From NCBI GenBank assembly GCA_033875315.1, contig JANRJG010000038.1, positions 124,001 to 188,000 of the forward strand: a stretch of DNA of 64,000 nt, given 5' to 3'. The notes under the pieces are model-generated. The model was not told the origin of the DNA. It saw nothing but the letters and a program-made list of their open reading frames with translations, and did no database searches. The stretch's first letter is position 1, and every line of letters starts with the position of its first letter. Position numbers and translations under genes: made by a program. Shown here in pieces: positions 52,099-59,746 of this stretch. Source of the DNA: Candidatus Methylacidiphilales bacterium (GTDB lineage Bacteria > Verrucomicrobiota > Verrucomicrobiia > Methylacidiphilales > CAZTYG01).

Positions 52099-52920
52099 TT
52101 GAAAATCCTCGAACTGCTCGAACGCACCACGGAGTATTTCACCCACCAAGGCGTGGCCTCACCCCGCCTGCAGATCGAACTCCTCCTGGCCCATGTGCTC
52201 AAGCTCCCACGCATGCAGCTTTACCTGCAGTTCGAACGCCTCCTCACACCGGCCGAACTCGATGCGCTCCGCCCCCTGGTCAAGCGCCGGGCCGCGCACG
52301 AACCCTTGCAATACCTCACCGGCTCCACCGCTTTCCACGGCCTCAATCTGGCCTGCAAACCCGGCGTGCTGATCCCACGACCAGAGACCGAAGTATTGGT
52401 GGACTTGGTTCAAACCACCCTGGCCAACCGGCCGCCCGGCCATTTGCTCGACCTCGGCACCGGCTCCGGGGCCATCGCCCTCGCCCTGGCCAAGGCCCTG
52501 CCGGACTGGACGGTCTCCGCGACCGACATCTCTCCGGAGGCCCTCGACCTGGCCCGGGCCAACCAAGCCACCGATCCAGACTTGTCCCGGGTCCGATTCC
52601 TTCTCGGAGAACTTCTGGCCGGCGCTGCCCCCGACGTCCTGGTTTCCAACCCGCCTTACCTCACAGACGCAGAAATGGCCGCTCTACCCCCGGAAGTACA
52701 AAAAGAACCGGTCACCGCCCTCCACGGGGGCACCGATGGCCTCGACGTGGTCCGCCGCATCCTCGCCGCACTCCCCTCATCGGTTAAACTCGTGGCCTTC
52801 GAACTCGGCCTCCACCACACGGAAACGGTCGCCAACCTGCTCGCCCATACGGGCTTCACCACCATCCGGCGGGAGAAGGACCTCGCCGGCGTGGAACGCT
52901 TCATCCTGGCGGAACGCTGA
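52099..52920 (+). CDS. prmC: peptide chain release factor N5-glutamine methyltransferase
   Basis: A 273-residue SAM-dependent methyltransferase that methylates the GGQ glutamine of RF1/RF2. N-terminal helical RF-binding domain (LLERTTEYFTHQGVASPRLQ), PLQYLTGSTAFHGLNLACKP, VLIPRPETEVLVD, SAM motif LLDLGTGSGAIALALAKALP and the catalytic VSNPPYLTDAEM (NPPY) are all present. It starts with TTG; TACCTT lies 7 nt upstream. prfA, its usual partner, is not adjacent. Confidence 0.94.
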   Translation: MKILELLERTTEYFTHQGVASPRLQIELLLAHVLKLPRMQLYLQFERLLTPAELDALRPLVKRRAAHEPLQYLTGSTAFHGLNLACKPGVLIPRPETEVLVDLVQTTLANRPPGHLLDLGTGSGAIALALAKALPDWTVSATDISPEALDLARANQATDPDLSRVRFLLGELLAGAAPDVLVSNPPYLTDAEMAALPPEVQKEPVTALHGGTDGLDVVRRILAALPSSVKLVAFELGLHHTETVANLLAHTGFTTIRREKDLAGVERFILAER

Positions 52921-53003
52921 CCCTCCTATCACCGGCGAGAACTGCCTTCCACACCGAACCGGGAAAGGGCCGGCCGGCCATGCCTTCCCACCTCCTTCCT
53001 TTT

Positions 53004-53035
53004 CCTTTGCGTCCTTCGCGCTCTTCGCGGTTAAA
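53004..53035. repeat. single 9-nt-period repeat copy upstream of coaD
   Basis: CCTTTGCGTCCTTCGCGCTC followed by TTCGCGGTTAAAT: TTTGCGTCC, TTCGCGCTC, TTCGCGG and tail TTAAAT. It lies 13 bp before the coaD ATG, and its TTGCGT (53008-53013) and TTAAAT (53030-53035) are in promoter-like relation (16-nt spacer). No inverted partner is visible. Confidence 0.5.
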
Positions 53036-53047
53036 TAGGCCACTCCC

Positions 53048-53539
53048 ATGAAACGCGCCATCTACCCGGGCAGCTTTGACCCCATCACCCACGGTCACCT
53101 CGACGTGGCCGAGCGCGCCCTCCGGTTGTTTGACGAACTGGTCATCGCCGTGGCCTTGAACGAAGGCAAAAAGCCCCTCTTTTCCCTCGAGGAACGCACC
53201 GCCATGGTGAGCGAATCCGTCCGCAGCCTGCCCGGCCATGAGCGCATCCGTGTCACCTCGTTCGACAACCTGCTTGTCGATTACGCCGACCAACAGGACG
53301 CCATCGCCGTCGTCCGCGGCCTGCGCGCACTTTCCGATTTCGAATATGAATTCCAGCTCGCCCTCCTCAACCGCCGTCTCAACGCGCGCGTCGAGACGAT
53401 TTTCCTCATGCCCCGCGGCACCTACATGGCCATCAGTTCGCGCATGATCAAGGAAATCGCCAAGCTCGGCGGCAAGGTGGACGCCTTTGTCCCCGAAGGG
53501 GTCAAAGCCGCCCTGTCGCAAAAATTCCATTCCCCATGA
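53048..53539 (+). CDS. coaD: phosphopantetheine adenylyltransferase
   Basis: A 163-residue nucleotidyltransferase of CoA synthesis (4-phosphopantetheine + ATP to dephospho-CoA). The (T/H)xGH motif is in YPGSFDPITHGHLDVAERAL, followed by VRGLRALSDFEYEFQLALLN and the ISSxxxKE motif YMAISSRMIKEIAKLGG. Length is standard (about 160). Its stop overlaps the next ATG (ATGA). First gene of a lipid/CoA operon: coaD-yceD-rpmF-plsX-fabH. Confidence 0.95.
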   Translation: MKRAIYPGSFDPITHGHLDVAERALRLFDELVIAVALNEGKKPLFSLEERTAMVSESVRSLPGHERIRVTSFDNLLVDYADQQDAIAVVRGLRALSDFEYEFQLALLNRRLNARVETIFLMPRGTYMAISSRMIKEIAKLGGKVDAFVPEGVKAALSQKFHSP

Positions 53540-53991
53540 AAATCAACCTGCGCCACCTGCCGGAGGAGGGCGTGTTCCTCCAGGGGGAACTCGATCCGCT
53601 GCCCTACGAATTGCCCGCCGAGCCCGACCAGAGCTGGGCCCCCATCCGCTACGCCCTCCGCGTCCAATTGCTCGGGGAGGAATGCCTGGTCATGGGTGAA
53701 ATCCATGCCTGCCTGAATTCCCCCTGCGGCAGATGCCTCGAACCCCTCACCCACGCCATCGATATCCCCGAATTCCACCACAGTTTCCCCGCGGAAGGAC
53801 TGGAGGCTATCGACTTGACGCTCCAAATCCGCGAAGATATTGTGCTCGGCTTGCCTTTGGTCGTCCGGTGTGTGCTGGAGACCAATGGCAAGTGTCCCAT
53901 CACCGGCAAAACCCACGCCGCACCGGCTGATACCAGTCCGATGCTCCGGGGGGATATCTGGGGGGCACTCGACAAATTGAAGGAGAAATAA
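53536..53991 (+). CDS. yceD: YceD/DUF177 family protein
   Basis: A 151-residue DUF177 protein with the family Cys motif LNSPCGRCLEPLTHAIDIPE and a C-terminal acidic segment (SPMLRGDIWGALDKLKEK). DUF177 genes almost always lie directly before rpmF; the proteins have been linked to 23S rRNA metabolism in some organisms. The ATG overlaps the coaD stop. Confidence 0.85.
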   Translation: MKINLRHLPEEGVFLQGELDPLPYELPAEPDQSWAPIRYALRVQLLGEECLVMGEIHACLNSPCGRCLEPLTHAIDIPEFHHSFPAEGLEAIDLTLQIREDIVLGLPLVVRCVLETNGKCPITGKTHAAPADTSPMLRGDIWGALDKLKEK

Positions 53992-53992
53992 T

Positions 53993-54178
53993 ATGGGCGT
54001 TCCCAAACGTCGTTCGTCAAAACAACGCATGCGCACCCGCAAGGCAGCCCAGCGTTCCCCCAAGACCCAGCTTCGTACCGACTCCAAAACCGGCTCAAAG
54101 CACCGCGGACACTGCGTAGATCCCAAAACCGGCCTCTACCGCGGCCGTCAGGTTCTCAGCGTCACCGCCGAAGAATAA
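53993..54178 (+). CDS. rpmF: 50S ribosomal protein L32
   Basis: A 61-residue L32 protein (MGVPKRRSSKQRMRTRKAAQ). The C-terminal half has a single Cys (HRGHCVDPKTGLYRGRQVL) instead of the two CxxC knuckles, so it belongs to the zinc-independent type. Located between yceD and plsX as in most bacteria; separated from yceD by one base. Confidence 0.93.
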   Translation: MGVPKRRSSKQRMRTRKAAQRSPKTQLRTDSKTGSKHRGHCVDPKTGLYRGRQVLSVTAEE

Positions 54179-54225
54179 CCCGCTGAGTCGCAAAGTCTTA
54201 AAGCGTCCGTTTTCCAAGCCCCGGG

Positions 54226-55242
54226 ATGAAAATCGCCCTTGATGCGATGGGTGGGGATCATGCCCCCGCCCACCCCGTGGCCGCGGCCGTCCAAGCCCTG
54301 GCCCGTTTTCCCGAAATCACCCGCCTCGTTCTCGTCGGCGACGAGGACAAGCTGCGCACCGAACTGGCCAAACACGGGGTCGAACCCAACGACCGCCTCC
54401 ACCTCTTCCACACCACCCAGGTCGTCGAGATGACCGACGCCGCCGTCGAGGCCGTCCGACGCAAAAAAGACAGTTCGCTTTGCCGCGCCGTCGACTTGGT
54501 CAAAGAGGGGGCCGTCGATGCCATCGTCTCCGCCGGCAACACCGGCGCCCTTGTCGCCGCCGCCACCATCAAGCTCCGCAACCTCCCGGGAGTCGACCGC
54601 GCCGGCCTCGCCTGCCCCATGCCCACCCGCGACGGCATCTGGATTCTCCTCGACGCCGGAGCCAATGCCGATTCCCGTCCGGAACACCTCTTGGCCTACG
54701 CTTCCATGGGCTCGATCTACGCCCATCATATTTTCGGCGTCGGCAAACCCCGCGTCGGCCTCCTCTGCAACGGCACCGAGGAAGGCAAGGGCAACGAACT
54801 CACCCGCGCGGCCCACGAACTTCTCAAAACCGCCCCGGTGAATTTCATCGGCAACGTCGAAGGCCACGGCCTCTTCGAGGGCGCGGCCGACGTCGTCGTC
54901 TGCGACGGCTTTGTCGGCAACATCACCCTCAAAACCGCCGAGGCCCTGGCCAAGTTCACCTTCAAGTGGATCAAAGACGAGATCACCCGCAACCCCCTGC
55001 GCATCGCCGGGGCCCTCCTGGCCAAGGGGGCCTTCCAGACGATCAAGAAAAAGACCAACGCCGACGAATACGGCGGGGCCCTTCTCCTCGGCGTCAACGG
55101 CATCTGCGTCAAGGCCCACGGTTCCTCCTCCGTCCACGCCCTTTACAATTCCCTCCGTGTCGCCTGCGAGGCCGTGACCCAACAAGTCAATCCCCACATC
55201 GTAGAGGCCCTGGCCTCCAAAAGTTCCCCTCCAACTCAGTGA
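54226..55242 (+). CDS. plsX: phosphate acyltransferase PlsX
   Basis: A 338-residue enzyme making acyl-phosphate from acyl-ACP for phospholipid synthesis. It has MKIALDAMGGDHAPAHPVAA, VVEMTDAAVEAVRRKKDSSL, AIVSAGNTGALVAAATIKLR and VGLLCNGTEEGKGNELTRAA, plus NFIGNVEGHGLFEGAADVVV. Complete and of normal length. It lies between rpmF and fabH as in the widespread operon. Confidence 0.95.
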   Translation: MKIALDAMGGDHAPAHPVAAAVQALARFPEITRLVLVGDEDKLRTELAKHGVEPNDRLHLFHTTQVVEMTDAAVEAVRRKKDSSLCRAVDLVKEGAVDAIVSAGNTGALVAAATIKLRNLPGVDRAGLACPMPTRDGIWILLDAGANADSRPEHLLAYASMGSIYAHHIFGVGKPRVGLLCNGTEEGKGNELTRAAHELLKTAPVNFIGNVEGHGLFEGAADVVVCDGFVGNITLKTAEALAKFTFKWIKDEITRNPLRIAGALLAKGAFQTIKKKTNADEYGGALLLGVNGICVKAHGSSSVHALYNSLRVACEAVTQQVNPHIVEALASKSSPPTQ

Positions 55243-55280
55243 CCATGAGTGCCAATTAGTGGTTTGGTCTTCCTTCCCCT

Positions 55281-56252
55281 ATGAGAATCGTCGCCACCGG
55301 AAAATACCTTCCCCCCAAGATCGTCACCAACGCCGAGCTGGAAAAAATAGTCGAGACCACCGACGAGTGGATCGTCACCCGCACCGGAATCAAGGAGCGG
55401 CGCATCGCCTCGGAGGCCGAATCCAGTTCGGAAATGGGCGCCCGTGCCGCCCAGGAAGCCCTGCGCAAGGCCGGGATCGCCGCCTCCGAGATCGACCTCA
55501 TCCTGGTGGCCAGTGTCACCGCCGACGCCACCTTCCCCTCCACCGCCTGTTACGTCCAACACAAGATCGGTGCCGGCAAGTGCGCCGCCGTTGACATCCA
55601 GGCCGCCTGCTCCGGCTTCGTTTACGCCCTCGTCGTCGGCTCCCAGTTCCTCGCCACCGGTGCCTACAAGAACATCCTCGTCGTCGGTTGCGAGCGCCTC
55701 TCCTCCATCGTCGACTGGACCGACCGCTCCACCTGCGTGCTCTTCGGCGACGGTGCCGGGGCGGCCGTCATCCAGCCTCGGGCTGACGGCAAGAACGGCC
55801 TGCTCGCCTTCGACCTTGGCGCCAATGGCGGACTGCACGAAATCCTCTACCTCATGAACGGCCAAACGCCCGGGCCGGAGGGTTTGGATGCCAAAGCCGG
55901 ACCGCATTACATGAAGATGTCCGGCCAGGAGGTCTTCAAACAGGCCGTGACCGAAATGGGCCGCTCGGCCAATAAAGCGCTGGAGACGGCCGGCCTCACC
56001 GTTGCCGACCTCGCCTGCGTCATCCCCCACCAGGCCAACATTCGCATCATCGAGGCCCTGCGCGACCGCCTCCAGGTCCCGCCGGAGAAATGCTTCATCA
56101 ACGTCCAGCGATACGGCAACATCTCCGCCGCCTGCATCCCCGTCGGCCTCGACGAGGCCGCGGCCGAATTCTCCCTCCAGCGCGGGGACAAGATCCTCCT
56201 CGTCGCCTTCGGCGGAGGCCTGACCTGGGCCTCCTGCGTCCTGGAGTGGTGA
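55281..56252 (+). CDS. fabH: 3-oxoacyl-ACP synthase III
   Basis: A 323-residue KAS III that starts fatty acid synthesis by condensing acetyl-CoA with malonyl-ACP. Active-site Cys110 lies in VDIQAACSGFVYALVVGSQF, His in CVIPHQANIRIIEALRDRL and Asn in INVQRYGNISAACIPVGLDE: the full C-H-N triad. The N-terminal MRIVATGKYLPPKIVTNAEL and WIVTRTGIKERRIAS are typical. Last gene of the operon, 16 bp from the convergent kdtA stop. Confidence 0.95.
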   Translation: MRIVATGKYLPPKIVTNAELEKIVETTDEWIVTRTGIKERRIASEAESSSEMGARAAQEALRKAGIAASEIDLILVASVTADATFPSTACYVQHKIGAGKCAAVDIQAACSGFVYALVVGSQFLATGAYKNILVVGCERLSSIVDWTDRSTCVLFGDGAGAAVIQPRADGKNGLLAFDLGANGGLHEILYLMNGQTPGPEGLDAKAGPHYMKMSGQEVFKQAVTEMGRSANKALETAGLTVADLACVIPHQANIRIIEALRDRLQVPPEKCFINVQRYGNISAACIPVGLDEAAAEFSLQRGDKILLVAFGGGLTWASCVLEW

Positions 56253-56268
56253 TTCCGCTTCCGCCCGT

Positions 56269-57582
56269 TCAGGCGGACGCCCGGCTGTCCAACAACCCCT
56301 CGATCATCCCGACCGTTTTGCGCAGGGCCCCGCTTTTGCGCTGGTACATCTCCCGCGCCTTGCAGCCCACGGCTTGGGCTTCCTGGGGATGGTCCAGCCA
56401 GCGACGCAAGATCTTCTCCAACCCGGCTTCATCCGGCACCTGTGCCAACCCGCCCCCGGCTTGGAACTCCTCCACCGCCGTGCGGAAGTTTTCCACCCGC
56501 GGCCCCACCACAACAGGCTTCCCGGCCTGCGCCGCTTCCAGAAAATTCTGGCATCCCTGGCCCTCGGGGGCGCGCAGGGTCTTGCCCACGAAGACCACCG
56601 TGGCCAGCCCGTAGGTCCGGCGCAATTCACCCGTGGTGTCCAGGATGAAGACATCCGCATGTTCACCCTCCGGCATCGCACCAGCCTCGGTGCGCAATCG
56701 CACTTTCCATCCGGCGGCGGTGATCAGTGGAACCAGCCCGGGAGTCCGCTCCACATGCCGCGGCACGAGGAGGAAGCGCAGGTCCGGATGATCTTTTTTC
56801 AGCGTGGCGTAAACCCGGAGAAGGATTTCCTCCTCGCCGGGGAACGTGCTACCGGCCATGAACACCGGATCGTCCTCCGACCAACCCGCCGCCGCACGCA
56901 GCTCCCCGGCCAACGAATCCCCACCCCCGCCATCGAGTTCATACTTGATGTTCCCGGTGATGAACAAGGCATGCGGCGGAAAACCGGCGGCGGCAAAACG
57001 GGTCCGGTCACGCTCATCCTGCACACACACCACATCCAGCAGCCCGAGGATGGGGCGGGTCCACCGGCGGACATATCGCAGTCGTTTTTCTGAGCGGATG
57101 GATAGTCGCCCGTTGATGAGCCAGACCGGGACCTTCCTTTTCCGGGCCTGCCAGAGGTGGTTGGGCCAGATTTCCTGTTCGACCAACACCAGGGCCGCGG
57201 GCCGGATATGGCGGAACGCCGAGGCAACCGCCGGGGCCAGGTCCACCGGGCTGTAAACCACCGCCGTGTGGGCGTCGGACGCACTCTCGGCCACCGCCCG
57301 GCCGGTCGACGTCGTCGTGCTCAGGACGATGTTCTGCCCGGGACGCCGCTCTCGCAACGCGCGCACCAAGGCCAGGGCAATCATCATCTCGCCGACACTG
57401 ACCGCATGGATCCAAAGCGGCGACTCCAACCGGGCCAAACGCTCGCGCACCGGTTGTCGGTAAATTCCCAGTCTTTGCGAAAAGTGACGCCGGAAATGCC
57501 CCCGGCGCAGCATGCGCAACAGGTAATACGGCCAACAGACCAGAAACAGCAGCGGGAAAAGCAGATTGTAGAAGATTTTCAA
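56269..57582 (-). CDS. waaA: 3-deoxy-D-manno-octulosonic acid (Kdo) transferase
   Basis: A glycosyltransferase that adds Kdo from CMP-Kdo to lipid A, marking an LPS-producing outer membrane. N-terminal membrane anchor (FYNLLFPLLFLVCWPYYLLR), LWIHAVSVGEMMIALALVRA with the catalytic Glu, VLSTTTSTGRAVAE, LINGRLSIRSEKRLRYVRRW and the C-terminal PVVVGPRVENFRTAVEEFQA are family motifs. The TTG at 57582 gives 437 residues, close to the 425 of E. coli. A longer frame (GTG at 57648) would put the dispersed 9-nt repeat inside the protein as FAFFAPFV, which is unlikely to be conserved. Confidence 0.9.
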   Translation of the reverse strand: MKIFYNLLFPLLFLVCWPYYLLRMLRRGHFRRHFSQRLGIYRQPVRERLARLESPLWIHAVSVGEMMIALALVRALRERRPGQNIVLSTTTSTGRAVAESASDAHTAVVYSPVDLAPAVASAFRHIRPAALVLVEQEIWPNHLWQARKRKVPVWLINGRLSIRSEKRLRYVRRWTRPILGLLDVVCVQDERDRTRFAAAGFPPHALFITGNIKYELDGGGGDSLAGELRAAAGWSEDDPVFMAGSTFPGEEEILLRVYATLKKDHPDLRFLLVPRHVERTPGLVPLITAAGWKVRLRTEAGAMPEGEHADVFILDTTGELRRTYGLATVVFVGKTLRAPEGQGCQNFLEAAQAGKPVVVGPRVENFRTAVEEFQAGGGLAQVPDEAGLEKILRRWLDHPQEAQAVGCKAREMYQRKSGALRKTVGMIEGLLDSRASA

Positions 57583-57693
57583 CACGAAGGGCGCGAAGAA
57601 CGCGAAGTTGGAAGCTTGGGGATTTGAGAGAGTAGTCTTCGTTGACACTCCAAATCAACCGCCTTTCTTCGCGACCTTCGTGTTCCTGAGGTG
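57576..57693. repeat. inverted pair of 9-nt-period repeats (module 3) at the waaA start
   Basis: Left end 57576-57610 reads TTTTCAACACGAAGGGCGCG then AAGAACGCGAAGTTG; right end 57664-57693 reads TTCTTCGCGACCTTCGTG then TTCCTGAGGTGA. Both consist of 9-nt units, face each other as inverted repeats and have their tails (TTGAAAA on the minus strand, GGTGA on the plus strand) outside. The module fills the gap between xerC and waaA. Confidence 0.55.
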
Positions 57694-57704
57694 ACCCTGC
57701 CTTT

Positions 57705-58664
57705 TCAGGCCCGCGGGTGTGCCTTGCGGTAGGCCTGCTTCAAGCGCTCGGAGGTCACCGCCGTGTAAACCTGCGTTGTCGACAGGCTGGCATGGCCCAG
57801 AAGCTCCTGCACACTCCGAAGGTCGGCCCCCCGGTCAAGCAGATGGGTGGCAAAGGTGTGCCGCAATTTGTGCGGGCTGAGCCGGTGGTCCAGGCCGCAA
57901 TACGATAGGTATTCCTTCAACATCAACTGGATCGCCCGTCCTCCCAGCGCCCGTCCATCCGGCCCCAGGAAAACCGCTTCGCCGCCCAGCTTCAACGGAA
58001 GCGCCTCCCGGTAGTTGTCCAGCGCCTCCAGCGCCGGTTCGCCCAGAACCACCAGGCGTTCCTTCTTCCCCTTGCCCATCACCCGCGCGGTGGTGGCACG
58101 GCGGTCGATGTCGTCCATTTCCAAGCGGACCAGCTCATCCAAACGCATTCCCGTGCTGTAAAAAAATTCCAGGATCGCGGCATCGCGCAGGAACTGCCAG
58201 GCCTCTTTCTTTCTTCCCCGCCCGCGTTTCACGCCCGCCGCCTCTTTCATTCTTTCCAGCGGCGCGGCCAGCAGGCGCAACACTTGTTCCTCACCCAGGA
58301 ACAGGGGCAGCCGCTTCTTTTTCACCGGCAGCTTCAAGTCGGTCAGCGGATTGTCAGTCAGCCTCCCTTGTCGCTGGAGGTATTTATAGAATGACCGGAG
58401 GGCCGAGAAACGCAACCGGACCGAGGCCGGGCCCAGCCGCCGCTCTGTCGACAGGCGGTAAAGGTATTGGCGGAAGTGGGCCGGGCCCAGCTTTCCCCAC
58501 TGCTGCCCCGGAAAGGCCGCCCCACACTCCAGCAGGGCCTGCCGGTAGTTCCGCCCGGTTTTGTCGGAGTATTGTTTCTGCACCCGCAGGTGGGCGAGGA
58601 ATTCCTCCGCCCAAGCGGCGGGCTCGGGGAAACGATCTCCCGTGGCTTCCCCCTCTTTCTTCAT
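57705..58664 (-). CDS. xerC: tyrosine recombinase XerC
   Basis: A 319-residue site-specific recombinase that resolves chromosome dimers at dif. The catalytic set is complete: Arg174 (STGMRLDELVRLEMDDI), Lys198 (MGKGKKERLV), His265 and Arg268 (SPHKLRHTFATHLLDRG), His291 (LLGHASLSTTQVY) and Tyr300. The N-terminal SAM-like domain spans about 15-105. A Lys/Arg-rich insert (MKEAAGVKRGRGRKKEAWQF) near residue 140 is not usual. Its ATG overlaps the stop of the luxC-like gene (ATGA), an unexpected partner. XerC and XerD cannot be told apart from sequence alone. Confidence 0.9.
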   Translation of the reverse strand: MKKEGEATGDRFPEPAAWAEEFLAHLRVQKQYSDKTGRNYRQALLECGAAFPGQQWGKLGPAHFRQYLYRLSTERRLGPASVRLRFSALRSFYKYLQRQGRLTDNPLTDLKLPVKKKRLPLFLGEEQVLRLLAAPLERMKEAAGVKRGRGRKKEAWQFLRDAAILEFFYSTGMRLDELVRLEMDDIDRRATTARVMGKGKKERLVVLGEPALEALDNYREALPLKLGGEAVFLGPDGRALGGRAIQLMLKEYLSYCGLDHRLSPHKLRHTFATHLLDRGADLRSVQELLGHASLSTTQVYTAVTSERLKQAYRKAHPRA

Positions 58665-59746
58665 CCCACCTCCGTTCCGGGGTCGCAGGCAATCCAGCGC
58701 ACCAAGGGAGCCAGGCGCATGCCGCCATCATGACGCCAGAGCAACGGCGGCTCCTGCAAGTCGCCCATGCGGCACACACGACCAATGCCCAGGCGGCCCC
58801 AGGACGCCACCCACTCCTCCGGCACCCGCTCTCCGGAAACAGAAACCGCGGAAATCCGCCCGCGCCAGGGTTCCAGCAAGGCGGGATCCTGCGAGGGCAC
58901 CACTTCGATGTATCCCCCACCCGGGCCGGGTTCGATGCGGGGGTCCTGCCGCAACACCACCGTCCAACCCGAAGGGTTGCCCGACTGCCAAAGCCGGTCC
59001 CCGCGTGCCGCCGCCCTCAGACGCGCCTGGCGGATCCCGGCGGCATCCCCCCCGCTTCCAGTGGGCGGCGGCCCGGCGGCTTCCAGCGCCGCCGCCAACG
59101 CCTCGGCAAAATGGCCCGCCTCTTCTCCGTTAGGACAAAGATAGGCCTGGGGCGACAAACAACCGGCTTGCCCGAAGGCCCGTATTTCGCTCGCTGCCGC
59201 GGGCGCCCACAACTCCGGGACTGTCCCCGGCAAAACCCAGCCCAGCGACAGCTTCGGACCATAGGCGACAAACATCTGATCCCAACGGGTTTCCCGGTGC
59301 AGTGCCGCCACTGTGTCCTCATTCCCGAAAACAACCACCGCCCCAGCCCGCGCCATCACCGCAGGATCATGGACCGGCAGCAACTGCACCCGTTCCCGCA
59401 GGACCACGGGCAGCGAGGCCACCAGGTCCGTGAACCCGGGAAGACCGGACGAGGGAAGTTTGAACGCCAACCGCGAGCCCAGCACCAGTCCGAGGGCCAG
59501 GGAGGTTTCCGCGGAGACCGCCAGATTGGAGGCACAAACATGATAGATCAAGGAAGGGGCCAGGGCCCGCTGCCAATGTCCCTCACGCAGGACCGCCCGG
59601 TCCAGAACCTCCTCATGGCCAAGTTCCAGCCGCAGCAAGGCCCACAAATCCACCTCGGTCCGTATCCCGGTTCCAGGGCGGTTGGCCAGCCCTTCCGCCA
59701 CCAGGCGGACGCGATCACGCGTCGTGGATGCAGAAACCTCACTCAT
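58661..59746 (-). CDS. LuxC-like acyl-CoA/fatty acyl reductase
   Basis: A 361-residue protein of the LuxC family, an aldehyde dehydrogenase-superfamily enzyme that reduces an enzyme-bound acyl group to a fatty aldehyde with NADPH. The catalytic Cys is in EIRAFGQAGCLSPQAYLCPN; the cofactor-binding part includes HVCASNLAVSAETSLALGLV, FKLPSSGLPGFTDL and FGNEDTVAALH. The length is shorter than vibrio LuxC (about 480) because the N-terminal part is reduced. It overlaps the luxE-like gene by 8 bp upstream and xerC by 4 bp downstream. No luxA/B/D is present, so light emission is not implied. Confidence 0.82.
   Translation of the reverse strand: MSEVSASTTRDRVRLVAEGLANRPGTGIRTEVDLWALLRLELGHEEVLDRAVLREGHWQRALAPSLIYHVCASNLAVSAETSLALGLVLGSRLAFKLPSSGLPGFTDLVASLPVVLRERVQLLPVHDPAVMARAGAVVVFGNEDTVAALHRETRWDQMFVAYGPKLSLGWVLPGTVPELWAPAAASEIRAFGQAGCLSPQAYLCPNGEEAGHFAEALAAALEAAGPPPTGSGGDAAGIRQARLRAAARGDRLWQSGNPSGWTVVLRQDPRIEPGPGGGYIEVVPSQDPALLEPWRGRISAVSVSGERVPEEWVASWGRLGIGRVCRMGDLQEPPLLWRHDGGMRLAPLVRWIACDPGTEVG

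Noticed and set aside
57583-57648. Upstream extension of waaA to a GTG at 57648
   Set aside because: It would translate the dispersed repeat as FAFFAPFV; Kdo transferases begin directly with the membrane anchor encoded after 57582.
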